Origin: Vibrio europaeus
GTDB lineage: Bacteria > Pseudomonadota > Gammaproteobacteria > Enterobacterales > Vibrionaceae
DNA length: 64,000 nt
Direction: 5' to 3'
NCBI RefSeq assembly: GCF_001695575.1
Contig: NZ_LUAX01000008.1
Coordinates: 186,001 to 250,000 of the forward strand
Shown here: piece after piece, positions 39,773 through 49,700 of the stretch
How the letters are laid out: every line of letters begins with the position of its first letter
How positions within the stretch are numbered: position 1 is the first letter of the stretch
Made by a program: the position numbers and the translations under genes
Notes under the pieces: model-generated
The model's input: only the letters and a program-made list of their open reading frames with translations
The model's database searches: none
What the model was told of the DNA's origin: nothing

Positions 39773-41897
39773 GCTCGAGTGCTCTTTGGTTAGAGATAAT
39801 GACCGCGCCAATTGTGTCAGTGGCATCGACCACGATGATCAAAGCCCTGTAGGGCTGATTAGCTCGACGACAGTGGGTCATAGCGGCGGTGATCTGGAAT
39901 AATAACTGTGATGAGGGAGGAAGCGGTTCGACCCTGTGTCGTTGGAGCGTGACATGATGATGGGTCAAATAGGCGGTGATTTCATCGTGAAGCGATGGCG
40001 TGGTATGGACATTAGAATCAAAACAATCATCAAGGTTTTCGAGGGTCAGGCCTGCTTGCTGTAGAGTCTCGTGGATACAGACTTCGAGACACTCTGGCCA
40101 AGGTTGAGAGGCCGTGGATGCCTGATAGTGACGGTGGTGAGTGCCGAGGATCCAAGCGTGAGCAAGTAAGTTATATTGATCGACTGATGTTGAGTGAGCC
40201 AACAGCAGCGCCGCCCCACCCTGAGCACGTTCTGAATCAGTGGCGGTAAAGGCGCCATGCTCGTCGCTGGCGCACACCAGCATTAAATCTTGGGTTCGAC
40301 GATGCAATAGATCGCAACTGTACTCGAGAGCTGCCATCGCACTCGATAGGGTAGTGCTATGACCGATGACCTGATGGGCAATACTGGTCAGTCCTCCTGT
40401 TGCATTCATATTGGTCAAAGGAAAATGGTGAGCGCTAGCAAAACGAGGATTGCCGTCGTAAATTGAGCTTAGATATCTCTTAAGGTTTCGTTGAGGTCGT
40501 TGAGTGAGCCCCATGATCAGTCCTGCACTCGGATTACGAGTGACCCATTCTTCGTGGCCGCGTATTGCGTGTCCAACCGCTTCAATGGCGAACTGAATTT
40601 GAGGCGATGACCGAGCAAACCGCCGATAGTGGCGGGTGAAATTGAAAGGCTGAGGGGGACTAGGCTGGTGGACCGTTGTGCTAAACTGCCCATCGGTCTG
40701 ACCGGCGCCAAGGATCGCAATTGGGGCAGGCTCAGCGTCCTGTTGAGAAGAACGATGGCATTTTGAGACGACAAGTGCACTGTTGTTGCCCCCAAACCCC
40801 AAACTGGTTGCAAGGATTGTTTGGTAATGGTTGTTTTCGTCAGGCGGGTAATCGGTATAGAGTGGCAGACAGTCTTGACGATGCCGCGTTTGATTATGAT
40901 TGGCTGGGACCAGTCCCTGATCAAGGGAAGCGAGTAAGGTAACCAACTCGACGACCCCAGAAGCGCCTAAAGTATGGCCAAAAAATGGCTTCATGACACT
41001 GACGGGAGTACGAGGGCCAAATAATGAGTGGTAAACCGATGATTCCACGTGATCATTCGCTGGTGTCCCGGTCGCATGGGCAGAAATCAGGTTGATATCG
41101 CTGGACGTTAAGCCAGACTGCTCGATGGCAGTATGGATGGCGCGTTTAATGCCACCCCCGTCAGGGTCAGGGGCTGTGATGTGAAAAGCATCGCTCGCTA
41201 CTCCGTAGCCTAAGAGTGCCCATGAGTTTGGGTAGGGGGAGTGTTGTACCACGATCGCTGCAGCGCCTTCACCTAGATTGAGTCCCGTTGGATGACCAAA
41301 TGGTGAACATCTATCAAGGCATAGGGCTTTTAAGCTATGAAAGCCAGCGATGACAGGAAGAGCCAAACCGTCGCATCCTCCGCACAGAACTAGGTCTGCT
41401 TTGTTGTTTTCGATTAGTTCTTTGGCGATGCCAATGGCGGTGAGACTTGAGGAGCAGGCTGACGAAACGGTGATTTTCTTGCCGGTAAGCTGATAGCGGT
41501 CGGTAATGGCGTCGGTACAGTGGCTGATCAGTGACGATTCGACATCGCTGTGGGAAGGCTGGTGGTTTTTGTTGGCCTGCTGATAGAGTTTGGACAACTG
41601 ATTTAGGCCAGAGTGAGAGGTGCCGATGACGACGGCAACGCGATGTTTTGGCCATTCGCTGAGGTTGATGTTTGCATTTGCGAGTGCTTCTTCCAGCGCT
41701 TTCAGTAGATGTTGGGTGGTGTCTTCTGATCGAGGTGGGCGATACATTGATGACAGGCAGGGTGTAATGCCGATCTCGAGGATGTTTGATGGGTAATGAA
41801 GCGCGTGGAAGTCGTGATGGTATTTGCCCACGTTTTTAATCCCTTGGATGGCGGGTGTATACAGTCCCATGCCGCTGATCACTATTGGTAATGACAT
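39765..41897 (-). CDS. Beta-ketoacyl-ACP synthase fused to a degenerate second KS (CLF-like)
   Basis: 710 residues from the ATG after AAGGAG. The first half (1-390) is an active ketosynthase: Cys148 in VSSACSSSLTA, His near 274 in SAHATGTPANDHVE, His near 307 in MKPFFGHTLGASG. The second half (about 395-710) retains a thiolase-like outline (MNATGGLTSIAHQVIG, CASDEHGAF, ALIIVVDATD) but has Ala/Thr where the nucleophile Cys would be. This is the KS plus chain-length-factor arrangement of type II polyketide synthases, normally two separate proteins, here in one chain. It elongates an ACP-bound chain with malonyl units. Confidence 0.85.
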   Translation of the reverse strand: MSLPIVISGMGLYTPAIQGIKNVGKYHHDFHALHYPSNILEIGITPCLSSMYRPPRSEDTTQHLLKALEEALANANINLSEWPKHRVAVVIGTSHSGLNQLSKLYQQANKNHQPSHSDVESSLISHCTDAITDRYQLTGKKITVSSACSSSLTAIGIAKELIENNKADLVLCGGCDGLALPVIAGFHSLKALCLDRCSPFGHPTGLNLGEGAAAIVVQHSPYPNSWALLGYGVASDAFHITAPDPDGGGIKRAIHTAIEQSGLTSSDINLISAHATGTPANDHVESSVYHSLFGPRTPVSVMKPFFGHTLGASGVVELVTLLASLDQGLVPANHNQTRHRQDCLPLYTDYPPDENNHYQTILATSLGFGGNNSALVVSKCHRSSQQDAEPAPIAILGAGQTDGQFSTTVHQPSPPQPFNFTRHYRRFARSSPQIQFAIEAVGHAIRGHEEWVTRNPSAGLIMGLTQRPQRNLKRYLSSIYDGNPRFASAHHFPLTNMNATGGLTSIAHQVIGHSTTLSSAMAALEYSCDLLHRRTQDLMLVCASDEHGAFTATDSERAQGGAALLLAHSTSVDQYNLLAHAWILGTHHRHYQASTASQPWPECLEVCIHETLQQAGLTLENLDDCFDSNVHTTPSLHDEITAYLTHHHVTLQRHRVEPLPPSSQLLFQITAAMTHCRRANQPYRALIIVVDATDTIGAVIISNQRALEHD

Positions 41898-41920
41898 CTT
41901 CACTCCTTGGTGAGACCGGG

Positions 41921-42673
41921 TTAGCAAAATTTTCCACCGTCGACTCGATACACCTGGCCAGTTGAATAGGGTTGGGGTCGGCGAACAAGATCGCAAACCA
42001 AGGCCGCGACATCTTGCGGCTGTCCAATATTGGGGATGGCATTGGCATCGAGGATATGTTGATAGGTGTGTTTCGGTACCTTGCGCGTCATGTCGGTATC
42101 GATATAGCCTGGACTGACTGCATTGACGTAAATGTGATGCTTACTTAACAAGCGTGCGCAAAGACGTGTAAAGCCAAGTATTCCACCTTTGGCACAACTG
42201 TATGGAATTTGCCCCGCTTTACCTGAGAGAGCAGAGCTAGACGACAGGTTGACGATATGGGCATAACCAGCCAATCTAGCCGATTGCTTTAAGCTGGACT
42301 GGGCGGCGAGGCTCAGATTGATCGTACCGCGTAGATTCGTGGAGAGAATGCGGTCCATCTCCGTCTGAGTGTAGTGTATGAATAGCTTATCGAGCGTCAT
42401 CCCAGCGTTGTTAATTAGTGCGTGTATTGGTCCAAAAGTATGATGCAGTTGGGTGACGAGTTGGTGGCATTGGGTTGGGCAGGAGACGTCGAGCTGATGA
42501 ATGGAAACACGGCTTTTATGGGCTTGAGACAAAGTAGTTCGTATTTCCTCTGCTTGCTCTTGGTTTTCACGATAGGTCAAGGCAAGGTGGTATTCTTTCG
42601 CCATCAGGCCGTAGCCAATCGCTTTGCCGATGCCCCGGTTTCCCCCACTGATCAACATTACACCTTTAGACAT
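41921..42673 (-). CDS. FabG-like 3-ketoacyl-ACP reductase (SDR)
   Basis: 250 residues. Classical SDR features are intact: the cofactor loop ISGGNRGIGKAIG, LINNAGMTLDKLF, the catalytic Ser in NLSSSSALSG, Tyr and Lys in YSCAKGG, and VNAVSPGYIDTDM. It reduces 3-ketoacyl-ACP with NADPH in the type II cycle. The start at 42673 overlaps the end of the preceding gene; the longer frame begins inside that gene. It provides the ketoreduction step between the ketosynthase and the two dehydratases of this operon. Confidence 0.88.
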   Translation of the reverse strand: MSKGVMLISGGNRGIGKAIGYGLMAKEYHLALTYRENQEQAEEIRTTLSQAHKSRVSIHQLDVSCPTQCHQLVTQLHHTFGPIHALINNAGMTLDKLFIHYTQTEMDRILSTNLRGTINLSLAAQSSLKQSARLAGYAHIVNLSSSSALSGKAGQIPYSCAKGGILGFTRLCARLLSKHHIYVNAVSPGYIDTDMTRKVPKHTYQHILDANAIPNIGQPQDVAALVCDLVRRPQPYSTGQVYRVDGGKFC

Positions 42674-43328
42674 AATCAACGGCTCCAGATCCGACTCTGA
42701 ATGTCGCTCCATTGAAAGGCCAAGTATGCGTGATTAGTGCCTCGATGAAGTCCGTGACTTGCAGATAATCGATGCTTTGGTATTTAAGAACGAAATTGTT
42801 TAATAAGCGGTTGTGAGTGGCAGAGCCGGGCAGTTCTTTGAGCTCTGGATGATAAATGATGACATTGAAATTTAATTGGTAACGCGCATACTCTTTGGCC
42901 AAAGACCGAGAGAGCGAACGAATGGCCTGATTATAGATTGGAGCGCTGTGTTTGGAAGCGAAATAACCAAAACTGTCATCGTATAATAGAAAGAGGAATT
43001 TACCGACACGCGCCACCAAATTGTGAGCGATCACTTGTCGGATAAAGTCCAGTATTGTTGTCAGAGATCGAGTTGATGGAATGTCATCAGACGAAGCGAG
43101 CTCGTCAGAGTCAAAAATCGTTTGTAATTCAGATTGCTCATTCCACCTGAGATCGACCAAAATCACTTCATACGGTTGACGGTGAGTCGTCATCAGAGTT
43201 TGGATGGAATGAGTTCCTTCGTTGAGGCTAGCTAGGGAGATCGTGGTAACGAGATGGTTTGATTTTAAAGGAGAGCGCAGTGCATTGACAAAGTAAGACG
43301 GGTAGTTGGTCAATGTAAGAATGTGCAT
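42666..43328 (-). CDS. Degenerate SDR-like protein in the type II operon
   Basis: 220 residues. The outline is that of an SDR (LVDLRWNEQSEL, then GKFLFLLYDDSFGYFASKHS, IYNQAIRSLSRSLAKEYARY, NVIIYHPELKELPG, FNGATFRVGSGA), but the N-terminal Gly-rich cofactor loop is missing and the catalytic Y-x-x-x-K reads Y-N-Q-A-I. It is therefore probably not a reductase. A structural partner for the FabG-like protein or a product-shaping subunit is possible. It lies 11 bases downstream of the ACP gene and its stop overlaps the FabG start. Confidence 0.62.
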   Translation of the reverse strand: MHILTLTNYPSYFVNALRSPLKSNHLVTTISLASLNEGTHSIQTLMTTHRQPYEVILVDLRWNEQSELQTIFDSDELASSDDIPSTRSLTTILDFIRQVIAHNLVARVGKFLFLLYDDSFGYFASKHSAPIYNQAIRSLSRSLAKEYARYQLNFNVIIYHPELKELPGSATHNRLLNNFVLKYQSIDYLQVTDFIEALITHTWPFNGATFRVGSGAVDYV

Positions 43329-43339
43329 TGAATGGCTCC

Positions 43340-43642
43340 CTAGCTTAGGTTGTTTGACGCACTATTGTTGTTGTGTTGCAAGACAAAATCCGCGATGGTT
43401 GAGGGGGTTTGGCAGATTTCATTCATCAGGGATTTGCTGATCTCGTCAATTTGAATGTGATAGGCTTCTTGTACACCCACCAACACATCAAGAGTATCGA
43501 TAGAGTCCAACCCCAACCCTGATGCATCGCGCAATAACGTATGTTCTTGAATCTCTGAGCGTTCTACCCCGAGTTCCCCCAGTTCTAAGTTGTCATAAAT
43601 GATGACATTAATGATGTTTTGGACGATCTCTGATTTGTTCAT
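43340..43642 (-). CDS. Acyl carrier protein
   Basis: 100 residues, first gene of the leftward operon. The phosphopantetheine attachment site is Ser47 in LGLDSIDTLDVLVGVQE, the standard D-S-I/L motif at the start of helix II. It carries the growing acyl chain for the ketosynthase, ketoreductase and dehydratases. It must be activated by a phosphopantetheinyl transferase, none of which is encoded in this window. GGAGGC lies just before the ATG. Confidence 0.92.
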   Translation of the reverse strand: MNKSEIVQNIINVIIYDNLELGELGVERSEIQEHTLLRDASGLGLDSIDTLDVLVGVQEAYHIQIDEISKSLMNEICQTPSTIADFVLQHNNNSASNNLS

Positions 43643-44895
43643 AATGCCTCCTGTATACCGTCTAAGATGTGTGTTTAGTCGACTTGCCCACTCCGCAGCG
43701 GAGGTCGTTTATAGTGACGATCCGCGGGCTAATGAGTCAAATTATTAAAAATTAATAGTTGTTCAAGTAAGGGAGACGCTAGATAGAGTAAGGATGAGGG
43801 CTAATCTGTTGGGTCGATATCAATACCGCGTCACCGTCCGCAATGACGTAAAATACCGAGATCATGCCGAAGAAGTCACGTGTTGATGACAGTATTGGTG
43901 CTCAGTTTTTAGCAGTGTCGGTCAAATCAAGAAATAAGGTTTCCACTTTACGCGAGACATTGCTAGCGACATATCACAAGTGGAGTCAACAAAGGTGTCT
44001 GGCTCAGCAAGGAACACCGCTAACATCTATGGTCACGTACTTAAGTGAGACCAATGCTAACCCTCGGCAACACTGGGAAATCTCGAGCAAAAATCGGGGG
44101 CGGGCTATTGGATGGAATGGCGGTGTCCGCACGATTTGCAGTTGGCATGTCGTGTTCAGTTCGGATAACTCTAGTCTGCCCTTGACACCAAACGTTGAGC
44201 GGTAGGTGTTGAGAGCAGGAATATCCGAAAATGTCGGGAGTTTAGTGTGGTGTGTTGCGATGTGCCATAGCACCTTTACCTACGCCTTCATAAGCGACCA
44301 CACTCAGGGTTTGATGATGTTCTAGCGATTGACTGACTCCGTCTGCGATGTAATTGGAGGTCAACCTAATGATAGGCATTTCTCGTCAAGAAGAGAATCG
44401 AGAGGTCACACTGATTTTACAGTGAGCATAGCGAATGCCACGGTTTTGCTAACACATACACCGCGCTCTCGACCGCCTACTTAGGTAGGCAAATCTAAAG
44501 TGTCACTTATCGGTGTAAACCGGACTGAGTTAGATTTAGCACAAGTGGCACGGGAAGAATATGCGGTTAGGTTAATGAGCGCGCTTGGTTTGTGTATAAA
44601 TGAGCCCAGCAAAGTGTGGATATCAGAGGGGGACTTAAGTGCTTACGGTCCTCAGGTTACTGGCAAAGATAGAGTGATTTGACCGTAAAGTGGCGATGTC
44701 TTAAATCCGACATATTGCTCATTTCATTCAATATTTACAATCTAGCATGCCCCGATGTACAAACTTTGCAACGGAGCCTTTCTACGCCATACCGCAGCGA
44801 TAATACCAACTCTGATTCCATCCTTAAACTCATTGACCAAGGCTCTCGGATAAAAGTCGAACACGACGGCTCGACACCGCCAACCTTCGTGTGTT
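43643..44895. other. 1.25-kb region between the two biosynthetic units, no recognised gene
   Basis: Frames of 60-113 codons occur on both strands (longest 43864-44205, plus strand) but none has a recognisable domain, a good ribosome site or a neighbour-like codon pattern. A short palindrome (GCCTAC-TTAG-GTAGGC) lies at 44475-44490. The stretch may be decayed coding sequence separating two formerly independent clusters, and it must contain the promoter of the ACP operon. Confidence 0.45.
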
Positions 44896-46368
44896 CTAAG
44901 GAACAGGTAGAGTACTCTCGCTCTGACTTTCAGGTGATTGCTTTAGCAATTTATTAACCAGTATATTAGCTATAGCTGATATAACAATCATGCCGATTGC
45001 AGCGATAGTGAGCATTTGAAAATAATCGCCGTATGTATTTCGAACAAACTCTTTTGTAATGGACTGTTCGGCCTTTAGGGCAACAGATGTAGACAGCACA
45101 GCCCCTAAAATACCACTTAACGATATCGCGACTGAAAATAGACTCACAGAGAGGTTTTCAATCTTCTTAGGGGTTACGGATAGGATGAAGGTTACGACAA
45201 CGCTACCAACTAAGACCTCTGCTATTGCTTTGAAGAAGTATACGAGGAAAAATACCTCAGGCCGGAGCGTTGCGCTAGTGTCGATGGTTTTCATGGCTAT
45301 CGTCAGAATACCGAAAGAGACACAAATAAACGCAAAAGCCCCCCCAACCTTAGTGATTGGTGAGTAGCGAATGCCGTGATGGGAAAGTGCGGAAAACGTG
45401 GAGGATATTACGGGACCAAGTAAGACGCACCAAAAGGGATTCATGGCCATCGCAGCTTCTGGAGCTATCGGTATGAAACCAAATAAATCTCCTCGCATTG
45501 TATTGATTGTGACGATGGTCATTGATGTCATCATTTGTCCATAGTAGATGAAAAACACGGTGGTCAGCGCAATGATAATCAATATCGAAAGCATCTTTTT
45601 CCTATCGTGCTGAAAGACAGTCAACGCCAAATACATATAGTAGAAAATAGTTCCAATACTGATGGCGTAAACGGCTTTGGCTCCCATCTCCATATTGTCG
45701 AACATGAAATAAGCGAATGACACCATACAGAGTGAAATGACCATAAAGTGCATTACTTGTCTTTTGGTTAGTGCTGTGATTTCTTCGTGAATGAGCAATT
45801 GCTCGCGTTTCACTGTGGTGAATGTGTGGCCAAAAAATGACAAAAGTGCTAGGGCTGCAGATAGGAGGAAACAACCGTTAAAACCGGCCACGAGTATAAG
45901 CATTGGAAATAGATATTGCCCCACAAGTACCCCAAAATTGAAAACCGAATAATGCACAGGAAAACCCTTTTCAAAGTCTTCAGCTGTCGCAAAAGCGCGT
46001 TTGAATAACGTTGGATATGTGGGGGACATTAAGCCCCTTGAATAACTTCCCAGCGCGATACCAAGTAACGTCATTGGGACACTTTGGTGCGCTGAACCTG
46101 TGACGAGAAGTATTTGTCCCAATGCATACATACCGTACGCAATAATCAATGAACGATGTGCCCCAATTAATTTATCAGCAATAAATCCACCAACGACAGC
46201 AAACAATGGGCCGATTGCAGAATAAGCACCTACGACCATCATCGTGTCGGACTCGCTATATTCTAGTTCTTGCAAGAAGTAACGAGATAATACGGTCATT
46301 ATGCCAAAGCATGACAAAGCAAATGACATCTGACATAGCATCATCGATCTGTTTAAATTATTCCACAT
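44896..46368 (-). CDS. POT/MFS-type membrane transporter of the NRPS cluster
   Basis: 490 residues with 12 or more membrane helices. The N-terminal region (YSAIGPLFAVVGGFIADKLIG, then YALGQILLVTG) has the layout of proton-dependent oligopeptide transporters. Other segments are GIALGSYSRGLMSPTYPTLF and FNFGVLVGQYLFPMLILVAG. It is divergent from the NRPS gene across an AT-rich gap, so export or uptake of the peptide product is the natural guess. Direction and substrate are not visible. Confidence 0.8.
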   Translation of the reverse strand: MWNNLNRSMMLCQMSFALSCFGIMTVLSRYFLQELEYSESDTMMVVGAYSAIGPLFAVVGGFIADKLIGAHRSLIIAYGMYALGQILLVTGSAHQSVPMTLLGIALGSYSRGLMSPTYPTLFKRAFATAEDFEKGFPVHYSVFNFGVLVGQYLFPMLILVAGFNGCFLLSAALALLSFFGHTFTTVKREQLLIHEEITALTKRQVMHFMVISLCMVSFAYFMFDNMEMGAKAVYAISIGTIFYYMYLALTVFQHDRKKMLSILIIIALTTVFFIYYGQMMTSMTIVTINTMRGDLFGFIPIAPEAAMAMNPFWCVLLGPVISSTFSALSHHGIRYSPITKVGGAFAFICVSFGILTIAMKTIDTSATLRPEVFFLVYFFKAIAEVLVGSVVVTFILSVTPKKIENLSVSLFSVAISLSGILGAVLSTSVALKAEQSITKEFVRNTYGDYFQMLTIAAIGMIVISAIANILVNKLLKQSPESQSESTLPVP

Positions 46369-46735
46369 AGTGTTATTTTCTTTATAATTAAATTAAAGGT
46401 TGAATTTTAAATCGATACTTTTTTCTTATATTCACACGTTCTAAATAAGCGAGTTATAAAAAACACTCATTTATGCAATATATTTTATTTATATTTGTTA
46501 AGTAGGAACTACCGACTAGATCACAAAAACGATATGCATCTAGTGGTACCTTTCTCAATCGAAATTGGTCTAATATTTCTAAAACAAATCAATATTAAGT
46601 GAAAAAAACCAATATCAAGTCGAGATTTCGATATATGTGACTTTCTGGCTATTGGCCTTTCCCTGCTTGTTAGTAGGGGCTTTGAACCTTGATTATTTTG
46701 CTGTGTTAGTATGTAACTTGACTTAAGTGATAAAT
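46369..46735. promoter_or_regulatory. AT-rich divergent promoter region of transporter and NRPS
   Basis: 367 bases, much richer in A+T than the flanking genes, with no reading frame. It must hold the promoters for both the transporter and the long NRPS operon. High AT is typical of H-NS-silenced acquired DNA. No specific operator was identified. Confidence 0.45.
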
Positions 46736-49700
46736 ATGAAAATAGAGAATACTTCAGACTTAGAACTTGATGAATTTGGTAAAAATTCAGTGATTAGTTA
46801 TTTCATTAGAATGTCTGAAATACACGGAAATAAATGTGCGGTTCGATGTGGAAGTGATGAAATTAGTTATTCTCAATTGCTAAAGGAAGCGAGTAATATA
46901 GCGAAATACCTTCGTAATGTTGGCGTTAAACATAGTGATCGGATTGGGGTGGATATTCCTGGTGGCGTTGAACTTGCGGCTGCAATTATCGGGATTGTCA
47001 TGGTAGGAGGCGTTTATGTGCCCTTGGCTAAGGGGCTGCCAACTAAACGACTTCTTTCTATGTTTGAGCAAGCACGAGTTGAACACCTGTTGAACCTAAC
47101 TGGAAAGACAAATCTCGGTGTGAACGCACATTCAGTTTCGAAGATCCGTTCAACTGTCCTGACGGGTATGGATGAGGAAACGGTTTTGTCGGGCAAAAGC
47201 CCAATCTACGTTAATTTTTCGTCAGGAACGACGGGTGAACCGAAAGGAATTGAATGTTTACATCAAGGTGTCACTCGATTGGTTGTTTCTCCATCTTTCA
47301 TGTCGCTTAGTGCGAAGACGTGCATGCTATGTTGTGCTCCACCAGCTTTTGATGCCTTTACGCTTGAATTTTGGGGGCCATTGTTAAATGGCGGTCAGGT
47401 GTGTTTTATCGAAGAAGAACGATTAGACAATGAATCATTAAAACGAAACATCCACGAGTTTGGGGTAAATACCGTTTGGTTGACATCCGCGTTATTCAAC
47501 GCGCTCACCGATATAGACGCAACGTCATTTGATGGACTTGAACAGCTGTTGGTTGGTGGAGACATAGTGTCACCTCTGCATGTTTTGAAAGTCTACGACG
47601 TCAATCAAGACGTTCAGATCATCAACGGCTATGGCCCAACCGAGAACACCACATTTACTTGTAGTTATTTGATCCCTCGTACCTGGGATCCGTCTTCACC
47701 CTTGCCAATTGGTAGGCCTATTGAGGGAGGCGATGTGTACATTGTTGATGAACACCTAGAACACGTAACTGATGGAAAAGTTGGTGAACTCGTGGTGACG
47801 GGAAAGGGACTTGCAAAAGGTTATCTCGATAAAGCCCAAGAAGCTGACCGATTCATTGAGTTTAAGACGTTGGAGGGCAAGCAGCGCGCATATCGAACGG
47901 GGGATCTCGGGTATACCGATGAGCAAAACGAGATACGATTTGTGGGAAGAGTGGATCAACAGGTCAAAATAAATGGGCATAGAATCGAGTTGACAGCCAT
48001 CAATCAGGTTATTCAAAACTCAATGGGTGTGGACAGTGTTGAAACTTTAGCCCAAGGAAAACCAGGTCATCAATCTCTCGTCACTTTTGTCAGGAAAAAT
48101 GGTCAAAAGTGTATGCACAAAGACGCCATAATGGCGGCCCTTACAGAGCAGTTGCCGCCTTACATGCTCCCTTGTGATATTTGTTTTGTCAATGACTTGC
48201 CTACTACGACCAATGGAAAACTTGACAGAAAAGCGCTGATGGCTGAGTACCATGTCTTACAGCGGCAGTCGAAAGGTGAGCACCAAGAGTTTACGTCGCT
48301 TGAAACGATGGTAGCGCGGGTGTGGGAGGAGGAGTTGCAGTGCCATGTGACTGGGCGCGACGCCGATTTTCTCCACCTAGGAGGGAGCTCGATAGTCGGT
48401 TTGAAAGTGGTTCACCGTATTAGTCGGCAATTGAATATCGAAGTCACTGTTCTGGGGCTCATGGGCACGCCTGTGCTACAGGAGTTCTGCCGCAATCTCG
48501 AATTCAACATCACCGGTATGACCGATGGTAGGGCGATCTCGAGAGTTCCGTTGAACGACAGAGTTACTGGGGTGCCGTTAACTGTGCATCAGAAGGCACT
48601 TTGGGCGTATTGTGCGATTTGGGATGCAGAAAGTTACAATTTACCGATCCTCTACCATTTAGATGGGCCAATTGATTTGGAACGGCTTCAGCAGGCTTTG
48701 CATGAGGTATACCTCCGTTATGACACACTTCATGCGCTCTTCAGTACTGAAGAGCCCCTGTTAATGAAGTCTTGTGTTCAAACGCGTGCGTTGACAGTTA
48801 TTGAGTCGGTCACGCAAGAAGGGCTTGAGTCATTATATCGACAGGAACATCACAGGGTTTTTGCGCTCGCTTCGGGTGGGTTGTTTGTATCAAGGCTCTT
48901 CCGTATTGAGGAAAATCGGTCAGCTCTCATGTTGAACTTCCCCCATATCATCATTGATGGGGTTTCGATTGAACACATCTGGTCGGATATTGTTAGGCTT
49001 TATCATGGAGAGACGCTGCCTCCACTGGCATTGGATTACTTTGACTACTTGTCTTGGCTCTCAACGTCCGCCCTCCAAATGGACTATTGGCATAAGAAAC
49101 TCGTCAACTATAAATTGGTCCAGTTGCATAACGTCAAAGCCTCCCAACTTGATGAGTCCGGTTATCTCACTACTTTATTACCTACAGGGTGCGCAAGGGC
49201 ACTGGAGACGTACGCGAAAGAATCACAAACATCGACCTTTACTGCCGCTCTTTACTTATTTGGTCAGGCCATCTCGACGTATACAGGAAGTCAGCAGGTG
49301 GTGATCAGCGCGCCTTATTCGAACCGTCAACTTCCGCAGTTTTACCAACTGGTTGGGTATCTTGTTTCGATGATTCCAGTTTTATGTCGTCAATCAGATA
49401 CATTAAGGCAGTTCCATTCTGGTCTCCTAGAGGACTTTGCTCACGCGAACGCAGACTTTAATCGGCTCACATCGGACATGGGATTCATGAATGAACATGG
49501 TCGTAATCCGTTACAACAAGTGGTGTTCGCCTGGCAGGAGGGTCTTCGGACGCCGACTCCGCTTGCTGGAGTCACTGTGACTAAGAGCGATATTCGGCAT
49601 AGCAAAGCTAAGTTCCCGCTAATGCTTACTATGTACCCACAGGACAACAGTTACGAACTTCAGTGGGAGTATGACCCTAACTTAGTTTGCGAGGCAACGA

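Noticed and set aside
36981..43642. Assignment of the leftward operon as a standard aryl polyene cluster
   Set aside because: The dehydratase, KS, KR and ACP types overlap, but the adenylating ligase, acyltransferases, lipid carrier parts and ammonia-lyase typical of aryl polyene loci are missing, and the transglutaminase and MFS fusion are foreign to them.
43864..44205. 113-residue frame in the gap between biosynthetic operons
   Set aside because: No ribosome site, no recognisable domain and a competing antisense frame of similar length. Treated as part of the gene-poor gap.
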